Source: CAJGDV01 sp036667875
Lineage (GTDB): Bacteria > Bacillota_I > Bacilli_A > RF39 > UBA660
Assembly: GCA_036667875.1 (NCBI GenBank)
Contig: JAVWTD010000021.1
Coordinates: forward strand, 1 to 19,359
Length of the DNA stretch: 19,359 nt
Direction of reading: 5' to 3'
The translations under genes were made by a program, and so were the position numbers. Below, in pieces: positions 7,511 to 15,639 of this stretch. Numbering within the stretch: the stretch's first letter is position 1; each line of letters begins with the position of its first letter. The notes below the pieces were generated by a model. It was not told the DNA's origin, searched no databases, and saw only the letters and a program-made list of their open reading frames with translations.

Positions 7511-7909
7511 ATGATAAACTTTGAAAATAGTATGAAAACAAAAATCGAAAACTTAAATAATACCATAAAATTGTTAGAGATTAAAAGAAAAACATTGAAA
7601 AAAGGAAAAAAAGAAGAAGATAAAGAAATTAATAAAATATTAAAAGAATTACATAAACTACAATTAGACAATTTAAAAATGTCACTCAACAAATCAGAAA
7701 ACTTAGTTCTTTTTGGAGAAAAAAGAACTCTTATTTTAAGAAAAGCATTACTTAAAAAATTAAAAAATGTAGAAGAATTAGATGCTTTAATTGAAGAAGT
7801 AAAAAATCAAATTAAAGAATTGTCAAATATTTATGTAGAAAAAGAAAATAAATGTAGACAAGTAAGTTTGATTGTTAAAAGAGGAAAATATGGGAAAAAT
7901 AAAAAATAA
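7511..7909 (+). CDS. lysine/glutamate-rich helical protein of unknown function
   Basis: I do not recognise this 132-residue protein. It has no signal peptide or membrane segment and consists almost entirely of Lys, Glu, Leu, Ile and Asn in patterns typical of long amphipathic or coiled-coil helices. Two helical stretches (about 1-60 and 78-115) flank a short NLVLFGEKR break near 65-73, which suggests a helical hairpin. The start has its own promoter and a strong ribosome binding site. The next gene begins inside its last 20 bases, and that second protein is also helical, so the two may form a complex. That is inference only. Confidence 0.7.
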   Translation: MINFENSMKTKIENLNNTIKLLEIKRKTLKKGKKEEDKEINKILKELHKLQLDNLKMSLNKSENLVLFGEKRTLILRKALLKKLKNVEELDALIEEVKNQIKELSNIYVEKENKCRQVSLIVKRGKYGKNKK

Positions 7910-8171
7910 AATAAACGAAATAAAATCTGTTGAACTTAAGTATGATAAAGAATATTACGAAGACATCAAATACTCTTCGGAATTTGAAAAGAAAATACTA
8001 GAGGCTCAAATTAAAATATTAAATGAACAATTAAAAATAAATAATTCAGTAATAAACAAATTAAAACTTTTAAGATTAAAATTTTTATATTGTTCTATAA
8101 ATGAAAATATCAAAGAATACTCAGGTGATATTGAAAACCTAGATGAAAAGATTAAAAAGCTTAAACATTAG
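7890..8171 (+). CDS. small helical protein of unknown function, partner of the preceding gene
   Basis: This 93-residue charged helical protein (starting MGKIKNKINE) has no recognisable domain or membrane segment. A long helix spans about 35-65, and the C-terminus is acidic then basic. The frame opens earlier at a TTG (7872), but the ATG at 7890 has GAGGA at 7881-7885 and is preferred. It overlaps the preceding gene by 20 bases in a different frame, which points to translational coupling. A T run follows the stop. Confidence 0.62.
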   Translation: MGKIKNKINEIKSVELKYDKEYYEDIKYSSEFEKKILEAQIKILNEQLKINNSVINKLKLLRLKFLYCSINENIKEYSGDIENLDEKIKKLKH

Positions 8172-8187
8172 CATTTAATTTTTTTTT
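8161..8187 (+). terminator. weak terminator candidate after the coiled-coil pair
   Basis: A short A-T stem (TTAAA 8161-8165 with TTTAA 8174-8178) has the TAG stop of the preceding gene in its loop and is followed by nine Ts at 8179-8187. The stem is weak. The T run and position make it plausible. Confidence 0.35.
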
Positions 8188-8195
8188 GTATATAC

Positions 8196-8201
8196 TATAA
8201 T
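8196..8201 (+). promoter_or_regulatory. -10 element before the small membrane ORF
   Basis: TATAAT at 8196-8201 lacks the TG extension and has no clear -35. A GGGAGAG follows at 8204-8210. The predicted transcript start is near 8208. Confidence 0.4.
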
Positions 8202-8357
8202 ATGGGAGAGAATAATCAATGTGAAGTGTTAGTTAGAATTGTTTATTTAATGACATTTATTGGAATTACTTTTTTCCTGTTCTATATGTTCATAAATATG
8301 ATAATACCGTATAAACAAGAAAAAACTGACGTAGAGAAAACAAAAAAGAAGTTATAA
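8202..8357 (+). CDS. possible small single-pass membrane protein (start uncertain, perhaps frameshifted)
   Basis: An open frame of 51 codons encodes an obvious membrane helix (VYLMTFIGITFFLFYMFI) followed by a charged, lysine-rich tail. The start is a problem. The ATG at 8202 directly abuts the -10, so it is probably not transcribed. The ATG best placed after GGGAGAG (8219) is in another frame and meets TGA at once. Removing the T at 8222 would join that ATG to the membrane frame as MEVLVRIVYL. A GTG at 8226 in the right frame is an alternative, though its ribosome binding site is too far away. The gene is therefore either real with an unusual start or a fresh one-base frameshift. It ends TAA at 8355-8357, sharing TTATAA with the stop of the opposing gene. 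Confidence 0.42.
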   Translation: MGENNQCEVLVRIVYLMTFIGITFFLFYMFINMIIPYKQEKTDVEKTKKKL

Positions 8358-8367
8358 AACTTCTTTT
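8344..8367. terminator. bidirectional terminator shared by convergent genes
   Basis: A perfect 10-bp stem (AAAAGAAGTT 8344-8353 with AACTTCTTTT 8358-8367) closes an ATAA loop. T-rich flanks exist on both strands. The stop codons of the plus-strand small ORF (8355-8357) and the minus-strand membrane gene (8352-8354) lie in the loop and its edge. Confidence 0.75.
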
Positions 8368-9143
8368 ATTGTCTCTATTACATTATAAAAATCATCTTTA
8401 TTTTCTAAATAATTTTTTGCTTCAACAACTTGAATTGCAAGAGATAAAAATTTATTATTACCATAGTCAATACTAGTTAGTATATAATTATACTTAATAG
8501 AATTAATTGTTCCTTCGTATGTTTCTGAGAATATTTCTTTATCTCTTAAAGTCTTATATGTAGATATTCCTACTTTTTTGAAGGAATCGTCTTTTTCTTT
8601 TAATTTATCAGCATAAGTATTAACCATATTTACTAAATTAATTTCCGTTTTTATATCATCATATTTATAATTTTTGACCATCTGACTTATATTATTGTTT
8701 TCATCAATACATTCAAAATCAAAATTCTTATTAAAGTTACATTTCTTAAAAGTACTTGGATATACTATTTCAATTAATGAGTCATCACTTTTAACTTTTT
8801 TATAATTGTTTTGGTCTACTTCTATCCAAAAAAAGGAACTTAATAATAAAATATTTAAAATTAAAACTATACTTGGTATTATCTTATTTTTTGATTTATA
8901 AAAGGGAATATAAAAAATATTAAGAAACATGAACTTCAAAAAGAAACTTCTTTTTTCAATAATACAACAAATTATTTGAATTAGTATAAGGGCTATTCCA
9001 AAAAGAATAAAAACAGAAAACAAAGTTAAAAAAAAGTCGGAATAAATAATATTTTCTTTTAAATATTTAGTACAAATAAATAATAACAATATCAAAAAAA
9101 AGGGAGTTAGATTCCAAAAAAAATAATTAAGAGTCTTCTTCAT
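8352..9143 (-). CDS. three-pass membrane protein with a C-terminal outer domain, unknown function
   Basis: This 263-residue protein has three membrane segments (about 12-30, 36-62 and 88-108) and then a soluble domain of about 150 residues, probably outside the cell. That domain has mixed alpha/beta character and two cysteines (C135, C145) ten residues apart that could form a disulfide. I recognise no family with confidence. The start follows GAGG (on the minus strand, 9152-9155) with eight-base spacing. The gene has a minus-strand promoter at 9171-9179 and diverges from the 9251 operon, whose products are also anchored outer proteins. Related function or shared regulation is possible but unproven. 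Confidence 0.75.
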   Translation of the reverse strand: MKKTLNYFFWNLTPFFLILLLFICTKYLKENIIYSDFFLTLFSVFILFGIALILIQIICCIIEKRSFFLKFMFLNIFYIPFYKSKNKIIPSIVLILNILLLSSFFWIEVDQNNYKKVKSDDSLIEIVYPSTFKKCNFNKNFDFECIDENNNISQMVKNYKYDDIKTEINLVNMVNTYADKLKEKDDSFKKVGISTYKTLRDKEIFSETYEGTINSIKYNYILTSIDYGNNKFLSLAIQVVEAKNYLENKDDFYNVIETIKEVL

Positions 9144-9170
9144 AATGATAACCTCATTTCATATTTAAAT

Positions 9171-9179
9171 ATGATAACA
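9171..9179 (-). promoter_or_regulatory. extended -10 promoter of the three-pass membrane gene
   Basis: On the minus strand this reads TGTTATCAT, an extended -10 with one mismatch in the hexamer. It lies back to back with the plus-strand promoter at 9218-9226. Confidence 0.45.
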
Positions 9180-9217
9180 TATTTTTGAAAAAATAATAAC
9201 CTTTTTCTAAAATAAAA

Positions 9218-9226
9218 TGTTATAAT
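9218..9226 (+). promoter_or_regulatory. extended -10 promoter of the 9251-11105 operon
   Basis: TGTTATAAT is a perfect extended -10 with no TTGACA-like -35 at the usual distance. AGGAG at 9236-9240 follows, ten bases before the first start codon. Confidence 0.62.
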
Positions 9227-9250
9227 AATTATGATAGGAGTGGGTAACTT

Positions 9251-10105
9251 ATGAAAAATTATTTTATAGGTATTATATTCTTTGTACTTATATCATTTGG
9301 GACTGTTTATTATTTTAACAAACCAGAAAAAATAAAGACAGTTTTAAATAAAGCATCATTGTTTGGAACAATAATAAAAAGTGATAATGGGAAATATACT
9401 GTTAAACCTTTTTACAATGAATCTGAATATAATAAAAGCTTTATAATTGATGATAAAAAATTAAAAAAAGAAGTAGGAGATAATGTTTTAGTAGATTATG
9501 ATAAAAATAATTCTAATATTCTTTCTTATAAACTCTATAAAAGAGTACATGAAATAATACAATTAGATTTTATTAATGAATTTGATAATAAATATATTGT
9601 AGAAGATTTTGAATCATATAAGAAACTTGGTTATGACTTGAAAATAGATGAAGATTTTTTCAATACAAAAAAAATATTATATTTTTATACAAAAAAAGAC
9701 TTAAAAGAAGCTTATTCTTCTGATTCTACTATTTATTTTAATTATGGTAAAGAATCTGTAGATTATAATTATTATGCCATAATAATAGATAAAAACATAA
9801 AAATAAAAGAAGATAAAGAATTAAAAGGATTAAACACAAAAGAATTTTATGAATCTTTCAAAGAATCTCGTGAATTAAGTATTTATGCCTGGAGAAGAAA
9901 CAATAAATTGTATTATGGAATTGTAGACTCTGATCAAGATTTAAAAGAATACATTAAAGCATATCCTCTAAACTTAGATGAATTAGGTAGGGTGTTTAAA
10001 GAAAATTATGAACTTAAAAGATTTAGAATTATTAGTAATGAAAAACTAACCAATGAAGAATTAAATAATATTAAAAAAGAAATAGGAGTTGTAGAATATG
10101 AATAA
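9251..10105 (+). CDS. membrane-anchored outer protein of unknown function
   Basis: The 284-residue protein has one N-terminal membrane anchor or uncleaved signal (about 4-22) and a long soluble region predicted to lie outside, rich in Lys, Asp, Glu and Tyr and lacking cysteine. I recognise no domain. A stretch near 118-145 (FESYKKLGYDL, then DEDFFNTKKILYFY) resembles the SYKKYKSFL and KDFNKNDYI region of the next gene product. The three operon proteins may therefore share a distant fold, but this match is weak. The gene overlaps the next by 8 bases (ATGAATAA), suggesting coupled translation. Confidence 0.72.
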   Translation: MKNYFIGIIFFVLISFGTVYYFNKPEKIKTVLNKASLFGTIIKSDNGKYTVKPFYNESEYNKSFIIDDKKLKKEVGDNVLVDYDKNNSNILSYKLYKRVHEIIQLDFINEFDNKYIVEDFESYKKLGYDLKIDEDFFNTKKILYFYTKKDLKEAYSSDSTIYFNYGKESVDYNYYAIIIDKNIKIKEDKELKGLNTKEFYESFKESRELSIYAWRRNNKLYYGIVDSDQDLKEYIKAYPLNLDELGRVFKENYELKRFRIISNEKLTNEELNNIKKEIGVVEYE

Positions 10106-10601
10106 AAAAGTAATAAATTATAAAAAAACAGCTATATTTTCCTTAGGAATATTTATTGTTATAGCAAGTTTGATTTTAGTTAAAGAAGTGGTTTATTATA
10201 AAAGTGATAGTAAAGCAGAAGTATTATCTTTAGGAAATATTAAAACAAAAGAATATAAAGAAAACAATCAATTAATTGCATCTTATAAAAAATATAAAAG
10301 TTTTTTAAAAAAATATGATATAAAAGGAAACTTAAATAGCAAAGACTTTAATAAAAATGACTATATTTTAAGTTTACAACCTTTTTCAAAAGAAAATGAA
10401 AAAACAAAAGTAAATGAAATATTATATTCTGAAATGGCAGGAATTGAAATTGTTTTTGATAAACTTAATTATTGCGATAGTTCTAAAAACATTGAACTCT
10501 TAGCATATTTAATTCCAGTTACAAAAGGAAATGTTAGTTCATCTAATATTAAAGTACACTACAATAAATTAGATAAAAATACATGCAATAAGGAGAAATA
10601 A
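10098..10601 (+). CDS. membrane-anchored outer protein, paralogue A
   Basis: This 167-residue protein has one N-terminal membrane helix (about 11-30). Its outer domain is clearly related to that of the next gene. Both have xxDFxKNDYI at residues 81-90, a Cys at 126/127, Y[LF]IPVxKG at about 137-144, and a Cys three or four residues from the end region (C163/C165). The conserved cysteine pair (C126 and C163) may form a disulfide. The family is unknown to me. AGGAG at about 10083-10087 inside the preceding gene serves this start. Confidence 0.72.
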   Translation: MNKKVINYKKTAIFSLGIFIVIASLILVKEVVYYKSDSKAEVLSLGNIKTKEYKENNQLIASYKKYKSFLKKYDIKGNLNSKDFNKNDYILSLQPFSKENEKTKVNEILYSEMAGIEIVFDKLNYCDSSKNIELLAYLIPVTKGNVSSSNIKVHYNKLDKNTCNKEK

Positions 10602-10604
10602 ATC

Positions 10605-11105
10605 ATGAAAAAGAAATTAGTAATATGTCTTATTTTAATGACTCTAGTAGGTGGAGTAATATATATAATGGTAAATAAAAATAGAATTAATATAAAAGAC
10701 CAAACACTACCAGTTGATGGTGTTAAAAATGTTCTTCTAGGACCTACTAAAGATGGTTCAAATATTTTAAGGGGACATTTGTTTAAAAATTTTAATGACT
10801 ATAATGAATTTATGAAAAACTATGAAAAACAACAAGTATTAAAAGAATCTGACTTTACAAAAAATGACTATATTATTGACTTTCAAACTTATTCAAAATG
10901 TAGTGATTTAAAATTTAAAAAGTTAAATAAAATAAAAGTAGTAAAATCAACTATTACTCTAACATACGATGTTTTTAATAAATGTGGTGATTGTGAATCA
11001 TCTTATGTTGCTTATTTTATTCCAGTTAAAAAGGGATTACTTAAAGAATTGTTACCAATAGATAACGCTTACAACAATAAAAACTCTGAAGTGATTTGTA
11101 AATAA
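10605..11105 (+). CDS. membrane-anchored outer protein, paralogue B
   Basis: This 166-residue protein has an N-terminal membrane helix (about 4-22). It matches the preceding gene product along the whole outer domain, with SDFTKNDYI at 82-90, C127, YFIPVKKG at 137-144 and C165. It has two further cysteines, C99 and C130, so a second disulfide may have been gained after duplication. The gene starts three bases after the preceding stop, with AGGAG at 10591-10595, and a strong terminator follows. Function is unknown. An uncleaved anchor is more likely than a lipoprotein signal because no lipobox cysteine follows the helix. Confidence 0.72.
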   Translation: MKKKLVICLILMTLVGGVIYIMVNKNRINIKDQTLPVDGVKNVLLGPTKDGSNILRGHLFKNFNDYNEFMKNYEKQQVLKESDFTKNDYIIDFQTYSKCSDLKFKKLNKIKVVKSTITLTYDVFNKCGDCESSYVAYFIPVKKGLLKELLPIDNAYNNKNSEVICK

Positions 11106-11112
11106 TTACAAG

Positions 11113-11138
11113 AAAAAGAACTACTAGTAGTTCTTTTT
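11113..11138. terminator. bidirectional terminator between the 9251 operon and sbcC
   Basis: A perfect 11-bp stem (11113-11123 with 11128-11138) with a CTAG loop has A5 and T5 flanks built into its arms. It serves the plus-strand operon, and on the minus strand it serves sbcC, whose stop codon (11137-11139) overlaps the outer end of the stem. Confidence 0.85.
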
Positions 11139-13995
11139 AATACTCTATTTTTAAGTTACTTCCGCTTGGTGTTTTTGAAACAATTATCTTTTTATCTATT
11201 CTTTCTTTTAATTCAGTAACATGACTAATAATTCCAATTAATCGGTTTCCTTCAGAAAGATCATTTAAAGTATTTAGTGCTTGGTCTAAAGATTCATTAT
11301 CTAATGAACCAAATCCTTCATCTATAAATAATGTTTCAACTACAATTCCTCCTGCATAACTTTGAATAATGTCTGATAGACCTAAAGAAAGGGCAAGAGA
11401 AGCTTTAAAAGACTCACCTCCGGATAAAGTCTTTACATCTCTAATTTTGCCGGTATAGTTATCTATTACATCTAATTCAAGGGCTAGTTTATCTTTTAAA
11501 TTATCTCTTTTATCTTTTCTAATAAGTTCAAATCTTCCATCGGTCATTTGACTTAGTCTTACATTAGATACTCTAATAATATCATTAAAATAAGTAGCTT
11601 GTACAAATTGTTCAAACAATAGTTTGGGTTTTCCATTAAGTGTTCCATTAGCGGTATCTGATAATATTTTATAATTGCTATATTCTTTATCTAGTTTTAT
11701 AAATTTATCATAATAGTCTTTTATTTTCATTAAAATTTCTTTATTATTTGATATTCTAAATAAAACACTTTTATCTAAATTTTCTAATTTTTCTTTTAGT
11801 AGATTTAAAGAATCTTCTAATAAAGTAATATCAGTTGTTTTTTTATTTTGTGTTCTTTTTTCTAAATCAGACACACTATTTTTAGTGTTTTTATATTTGT
11901 CAAAATAATTATTATTAGTTTCAAGTAACTGATTAAATATATGTCTTTCAAATAATGGTCCATCATAATTTAATTCATTAATTTTTTTGTTAAGATTAGT
12001 TAATTCTAATTCATTACTAATTAAATCCTTTTTTAAATATTCAAGACTGGTTTTTTTAGATACTTCTAAATTAATCAAATTATTATAATTAATCGATAAT
12101 TCTTTTAAATTTTCTTCTTCTTTTATAATATTAGATTTAAAACTGATTATGTCTAAATCATAATTTACTAGATTTTCTTCTAACGTTTTAATCATTGTTT
12201 TTGACTTTTCAAATTCACTAAGTTTAGTTTCTAAATTAGTTTGTTCATTTGTTAGTTTTATTAATTCTAATTTTTGTTCATTATAATATTTAACACTTTC
12301 TTTATATTTATCTATTGAAAAATCAATACTCTTTAATTTATTTAATTCAATAATTAATGATTCTTCGTTTTTATCTTTAATTTTCATATTTATAATGTCT
12401 AATTCATTTATTAATTTATTTTTAGTTTCTAGTTTTAAAACAACATTATCTTTCATCATATTTAATTCTTCAATACTTATAACATGTTCACGTTTTTTAT
12501 GTATGTTTGGATGGTTTGTACTTCCACAGACAATACAAGGGCAACCATCTTTTAAAGTGCTTGCAAGAATGCTTGCTTGACTTTCTAAGAACATAGTTTC
12601 ATTTTCTAAATAGTTTTTATTATATTCATTATATGATGATATACTTAATTGAAGATTCTTTTCAATTTCTTTATGTTTCTCATTTAACTTTTCTAATTCT
12701 TCAAGTTCTAATTCATAATTTTTTATTGTTTCTTTATTTTTTGCTTCCTCTTTTAAAGAGTTTTCTAATAATTGACAACTTTTATCATTAATTAAAAATT
12801 CGTTAATTGAAGTTATTTTTTCTTTTATTTTTAAAAGATTATTTATATCGAAATTTGTTTGTTTCTTTTTTAAATTACTAATTTGTTCTTTTATTTTTTC
12901 ATTTTCTACAATTTTATTTAATTTAATTTTATCTTCATTAAGTAAAATCGTTCTTTTATCAATTGTTAAATATTCTTCATTTATATTTTTTATTTGTTCA
13001 TTTATATTTTCTAATTCTTTATTATTTAAAATAATTTCATTTTCTAATTTTTTAATTTTTAATTCTAAATTGCAAATATTTTCATTTATTGGGAGAATAG
13101 TATTATTAAATTGAAGATTCTTTTTTAGAATTTCTTGTTCTTTATAAATTAGTTCTAATTTTTTCAATTCTTCATTTTTACTGCTTAGCATTACTATATT
13201 TTCGTTATCTATTATCCCTAATGTTATTTTAGTTTGAATAGATTCTATTTCTAAATTAAGTAAATTATTTGTTTGTTCAATTTCTTTTTGTTTTATTTTA
13301 TCTTTTTCTAGTTGTTCTTCTAGTAATGAAATATATTCTTTTGTATCTTTATCACTACTTATTTCTTCTTCCCATTTTATGTGAGTCAATTCATTATTTA
13401 ATAAAATTACATTATTATCATAAGTATTTTTTACTTTTATAAAGCGTTCTTTTAGTTTTTCACTTATTCTATAAAAGATAGAAGTATCAAATAATTTTCT
13501 AAATATTAAGGATCTTTCATCACTTGTTGCTAAAAGTAATTTTAAAAAGTCTCCTTGCGCTATCATCGATATTTGTTTAAATTGTTTAGAATCTATTCCT
13601 AGAATTGTATTTATTGCTTCTGTAACATTAGATAGACCAGTTATAATTTTATCTTCATATTTTAAAGTTGCATCTGCGATTGTTTTTGTTTTTCTTCCTT
13701 TTTTAAAGTATGAGGGAGTTCTTCTTATATTATAAATTATATCTTTATGTTTGAAAGTAAAGTCTACAAATGTATCTGTTTCATCACTAGCAAAGTCACT
13801 TCTTAAGGAGTCGACTTTACGGTTTGTTCCTGATGTTTCATTATATAAACTATAGCAAATAGCGTCAAATATGGTTGTTTTTCCAGCACCTGTGTCACCA
13901 GTTATTAGAAATATATCATTAAATTTGCTAAAGTCTATATTGATTTCATCTTTGTATGGACCATAAGCACTTATGGTTAAACTAATGGGTTTCAT
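11137..13995 (-). CDS. sbcC: SbcC, Rad50-like ATPase subunit of the SbcCD nuclease
   Basis: The 952-residue product has the full SMC-like plan. Walker A is GDTGAGKT (33-40), with a Q-loop in MIAQGDF (about 144-150). Two long coiled-coil arms flank a zinc hook, DGCPCIVCGSTNHP (near 483-496), with the hook cysteines about C487 and C490. The C-terminal lobe has the ABC signature LSGGES (near 856-861) and Walker B ETLFIDEGFGSLD. With SbcD it forms the ATP-dependent nuclease that opens hairpins and protein-blocked DNA ends in repair and replication. Its ATG lies in an ATGA overlap with the sbcD stop, typical of this pair. An extra cysteine sits two residues before the hook. No frameshift or missing motif is seen, so the gene should be functional. 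Confidence 0.97.
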   Translation of the reverse strand: MKPISLTISAYGPYKDEINIDFSKFNDIFLITGDTGAGKTTIFDAICYSLYNETSGTNRKVDSLRSDFASDETDTFVDFTFKHKDIIYNIRRTPSYFKKGRKTKTIADATLKYEDKIITGLSNVTEAINTILGIDSKQFKQISMIAQGDFLKLLLATSDERSLIFRKLFDTSIFYRISEKLKERFIKVKNTYDNNVILLNNELTHIKWEEEISSDKDTKEYISLLEEQLEKDKIKQKEIEQTNNLLNLEIESIQTKITLGIIDNENIVMLSSKNEELKKLELIYKEQEILKKNLQFNNTILPINENICNLELKIKKLENEIILNNKELENINEQIKNINEEYLTIDKRTILLNEDKIKLNKIVENEKIKEQISNLKKKQTNFDINNLLKIKEKITSINEFLINDKSCQLLENSLKEEAKNKETIKNYELELEELEKLNEKHKEIEKNLQLSISSYNEYNKNYLENETMFLESQASILASTLKDGCPCIVCGSTNHPNIHKKREHVISIEELNMMKDNVVLKLETKNKLINELDIINMKIKDKNEESLIIELNKLKSIDFSIDKYKESVKYYNEQKLELIKLTNEQTNLETKLSEFEKSKTMIKTLEENLVNYDLDIISFKSNIIKEEENLKELSINYNNLINLEVSKKTSLEYLKKDLISNELELTNLNKKINELNYDGPLFERHIFNQLLETNNNYFDKYKNTKNSVSDLEKRTQNKKTTDITLLEDSLNLLKEKLENLDKSVLFRISNNKEILMKIKDYYDKFIKLDKEYSNYKILSDTANGTLNGKPKLLFEQFVQATYFNDIIRVSNVRLSQMTDGRFELIRKDKRDNLKDKLALELDVIDNYTGKIRDVKTLSGGESFKASLALSLGLSDIIQSYAGGIVVETLFIDEGFGSLDNESLDQALNTLNDLSEGNRLIGIISHVTELKERIDKKIIVSKTPSGSNLKIEY

Positions 13996-15077
13996 TTAAT
14001 AACCTCCTTAACTGTATCTTCAAGAATCTCTCTTAATTCATTTGAAAGAGTTATATTTTGTTGATTTAAATAAAATTCATTAAAAAGGTCAATAGGGGTT
14101 CTTTCTTTAATATTTCCACTAGCCATATAACTGTTATTTTCATTTAATGAACTTCTTTTATTTTTAATTTCTAATTTTAAAATATTAGGATATTTTTTTC
14201 TTAAACGTCCGATTGGATCATATATTTCTTCTTCATCAGTAATAATTGCTCTTATATAGTCATCACTTGTATCGTTTAATAAGTCACTAATATTTCCGGT
14301 TATATCCCTTAAGTCTCTAAGTGGTGTAAGAGGCTCTAAAGTAACATTAAAAAGGTCATCTATAATAGGAACTGATTTATTATATAAACTTTCACTAAAA
14401 CTATATTTAAGAATACTTCCTGAATATCTGATTGTTTCTCTTGTTAGTTTTTGAGGCCTATGAATGTGACCTAGGGCAACATAATCAAAATCTTTAAATA
14501 GAGTCACATCTATATTATCTAGTCCTCCAAGGGAGATTGTCTCCGAATCACTTTTTATTGAGCCCGTAATAAATTGGTGAACCATAATAATATTCTTTTC
14601 ATTCTTATTAATAACAGTATTTTCAATTATCTTTTTAACAGCGTCATTATAACTTATAACATCTTCAAAATATTCTTTAATTATTGAAGGCTTTATAAAT
14701 GGAAGCATATAAAAATTAATATTATCAATAGTTACTTTTTTTAAACTTCCTTTAAATTCTGACTCTATATAAATATTTCTGTTTTCAAGTATTCTATTTC
14801 CAAATTTTAGTCTATCTTTTGAATCATGATTTCCAGAAATAACTAAAACATATTTTTTTGCTCTTTCTAGTTTTGTTAGGAATTCATCAAATAAAGTTAC
14901 CGCCTCAATTGGGGGAATTGCTCTATCATAAATATCTCCACATATCATAATAACATCTATATTTTTATTGTTTATTATTTCTAATATTTGTTCTAATATA
15001 TACTCTTGATCCTTTATCATACTCTGTTCTAAGACTATTTTTCCTAAATGTAGGTCTCCTAAGTGCATTATTTTCAT
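13992..15077 (-). CDS. sbcD: SbcD, Mre11-like nuclease subunit
   Basis: This 361-residue calcineurin-fold phosphoesterase has all metal-site motifs: DLHLG (D8, H10), GDIYD (D48), GNHDS (N83, H84), VHQF (H167) and GHIHRPQ (H204, H206). It supplies the Mn-dependent nuclease active site for SbcC and probably has the usual C-terminal SbcC-binding region (about 290-361). A perfect AAGGAGGTG (15085-15093 on the minus strand) precedes the ATG. It is the first gene of the sbcD-sbcC operon, with its promoter at 15098-15106. Confidence 0.96.
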   Translation of the reverse strand: MKIMHLGDLHLGKIVLEQSMIKDQEYILEQILEIINNKNIDVIMICGDIYDRAIPPIEAVTLFDEFLTKLERAKKYVLVISGNHDSKDRLKFGNRILENRNIYIESEFKGSLKKVTIDNINFYMLPFIKPSIIKEYFEDVISYNDAVKKIIENTVINKNEKNIIMVHQFITGSIKSDSETISLGGLDNIDVTLFKDFDYVALGHIHRPQKLTRETIRYSGSILKYSFSESLYNKSVPIIDDLFNVTLEPLTPLRDLRDITGNISDLLNDTSDDYIRAIITDEEEIYDPIGRLRKKYPNILKLEIKNKRSSLNENNSYMASGNIKERTPIDLFNEFYLNQQNITLSNELREILEDTVKEVIK

Positions 15078-15097
15078 TTTTTAGCACCTCCTTGATA

Positions 15098-15106
15098 ATT
15101 ATATCA
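15098..15106 (-). promoter_or_regulatory. extended -10 promoter of sbcD-sbcC
   Basis: On the minus strand this reads TGATATAAT, a perfect extended -10, just upstream of AAGGAGGTG. No clear -35 exists. The place where one would lie overlaps the promoter of the opposite operon at 15125-15133. Confidence 0.7.
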
Positions 15107-15124
15107 TTTATTTTAGTTAATTTA

Positions 15125-15133
15125 TGCTATAAT
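15125..15133 (+). promoter_or_regulatory. extended -10 promoter of the 15154-17541 operon
   Basis: TGCTATAAT is a perfect extended -10, followed by AGGAGGA (15144-15150). It diverges from the sbcD promoter, with only 24 bases between the two -10 hexamers. Polymerases bound at the two would overlap. Confidence 0.7.
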
Positions 15134-15153
15134 TGAATTAAATAGGAGGAGTT

Positions 15154-15639
15154 ATGATGAACAAGTATCTTAGAAAATATAATGTTGTAATTAATTTTGA
15201 AAGTTATCACACTAATACTGATAAATATGATAAAGGAAATAATACTACCATTATTGAATTAGCAAATGTTGACTTTAATATGATTATAAATGACCTTAAT
15301 AAAAGATTAGTTAATATGGACTTTTTAGGTACTAATTTGTTACTTAAACTAGAAGAACCTCTTCTTGCATTAGAGCATTATGATACTTTTGACCTAATAA
15401 AAGATATTAAACTAGAAGGTACTTTAGAAGTAGAGATTAACGAAGATAAGGTTCCTCTTGAAGATTTAGATGAATTTTTAGAAGGGGTTTTAGAAATTGT
15501 TAAAGCTAAAGATTCACATGTATTAGATATTTCATATTATATCGACAAAAGAGGCAAATATAATTTAGTATTTGAAGATGAAAAAAAAGTTGATTCACTT
15601 GTATTTTCATTTGTAATAAAGAAACTACGTGAAATTTAA
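15154..15639 (+). CDS. cytoplasmic protein of unknown function
   Basis: I do not recognise this 161-residue protein. It is acidic, with no signal or membrane segment, and looks like a mixed alpha/beta fold. A hydrophobic-acidic stretch occurs near 60-100, an LEDLDEFLEGVLEIV helix near 101-115, and beta-like strands at the end. Two ATGs (15154 and 15157) lie behind AGGAGGA; spacing slightly favours the second, which would shorten it by one residue. Its stop shares a base with the next start (TAATG), which means tight coupling. It is divergent from sbcD, so a DNA-repair link is possible but not shown by the sequence. Confidence 0.72.
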   Translation: MMNKYLRKYNVVINFESYHTNTDKYDKGNNTTIIELANVDFNMIINDLNKRLVNMDFLGTNLLLKLEEPLLALEHYDTFDLIKDIKLEGTLEVEINEDKVPLEDLDEFLEGVLEIVKAKDSHVLDISYYIDKRGKYNLVFEDEKKVDSLVFSFVIKKLREI

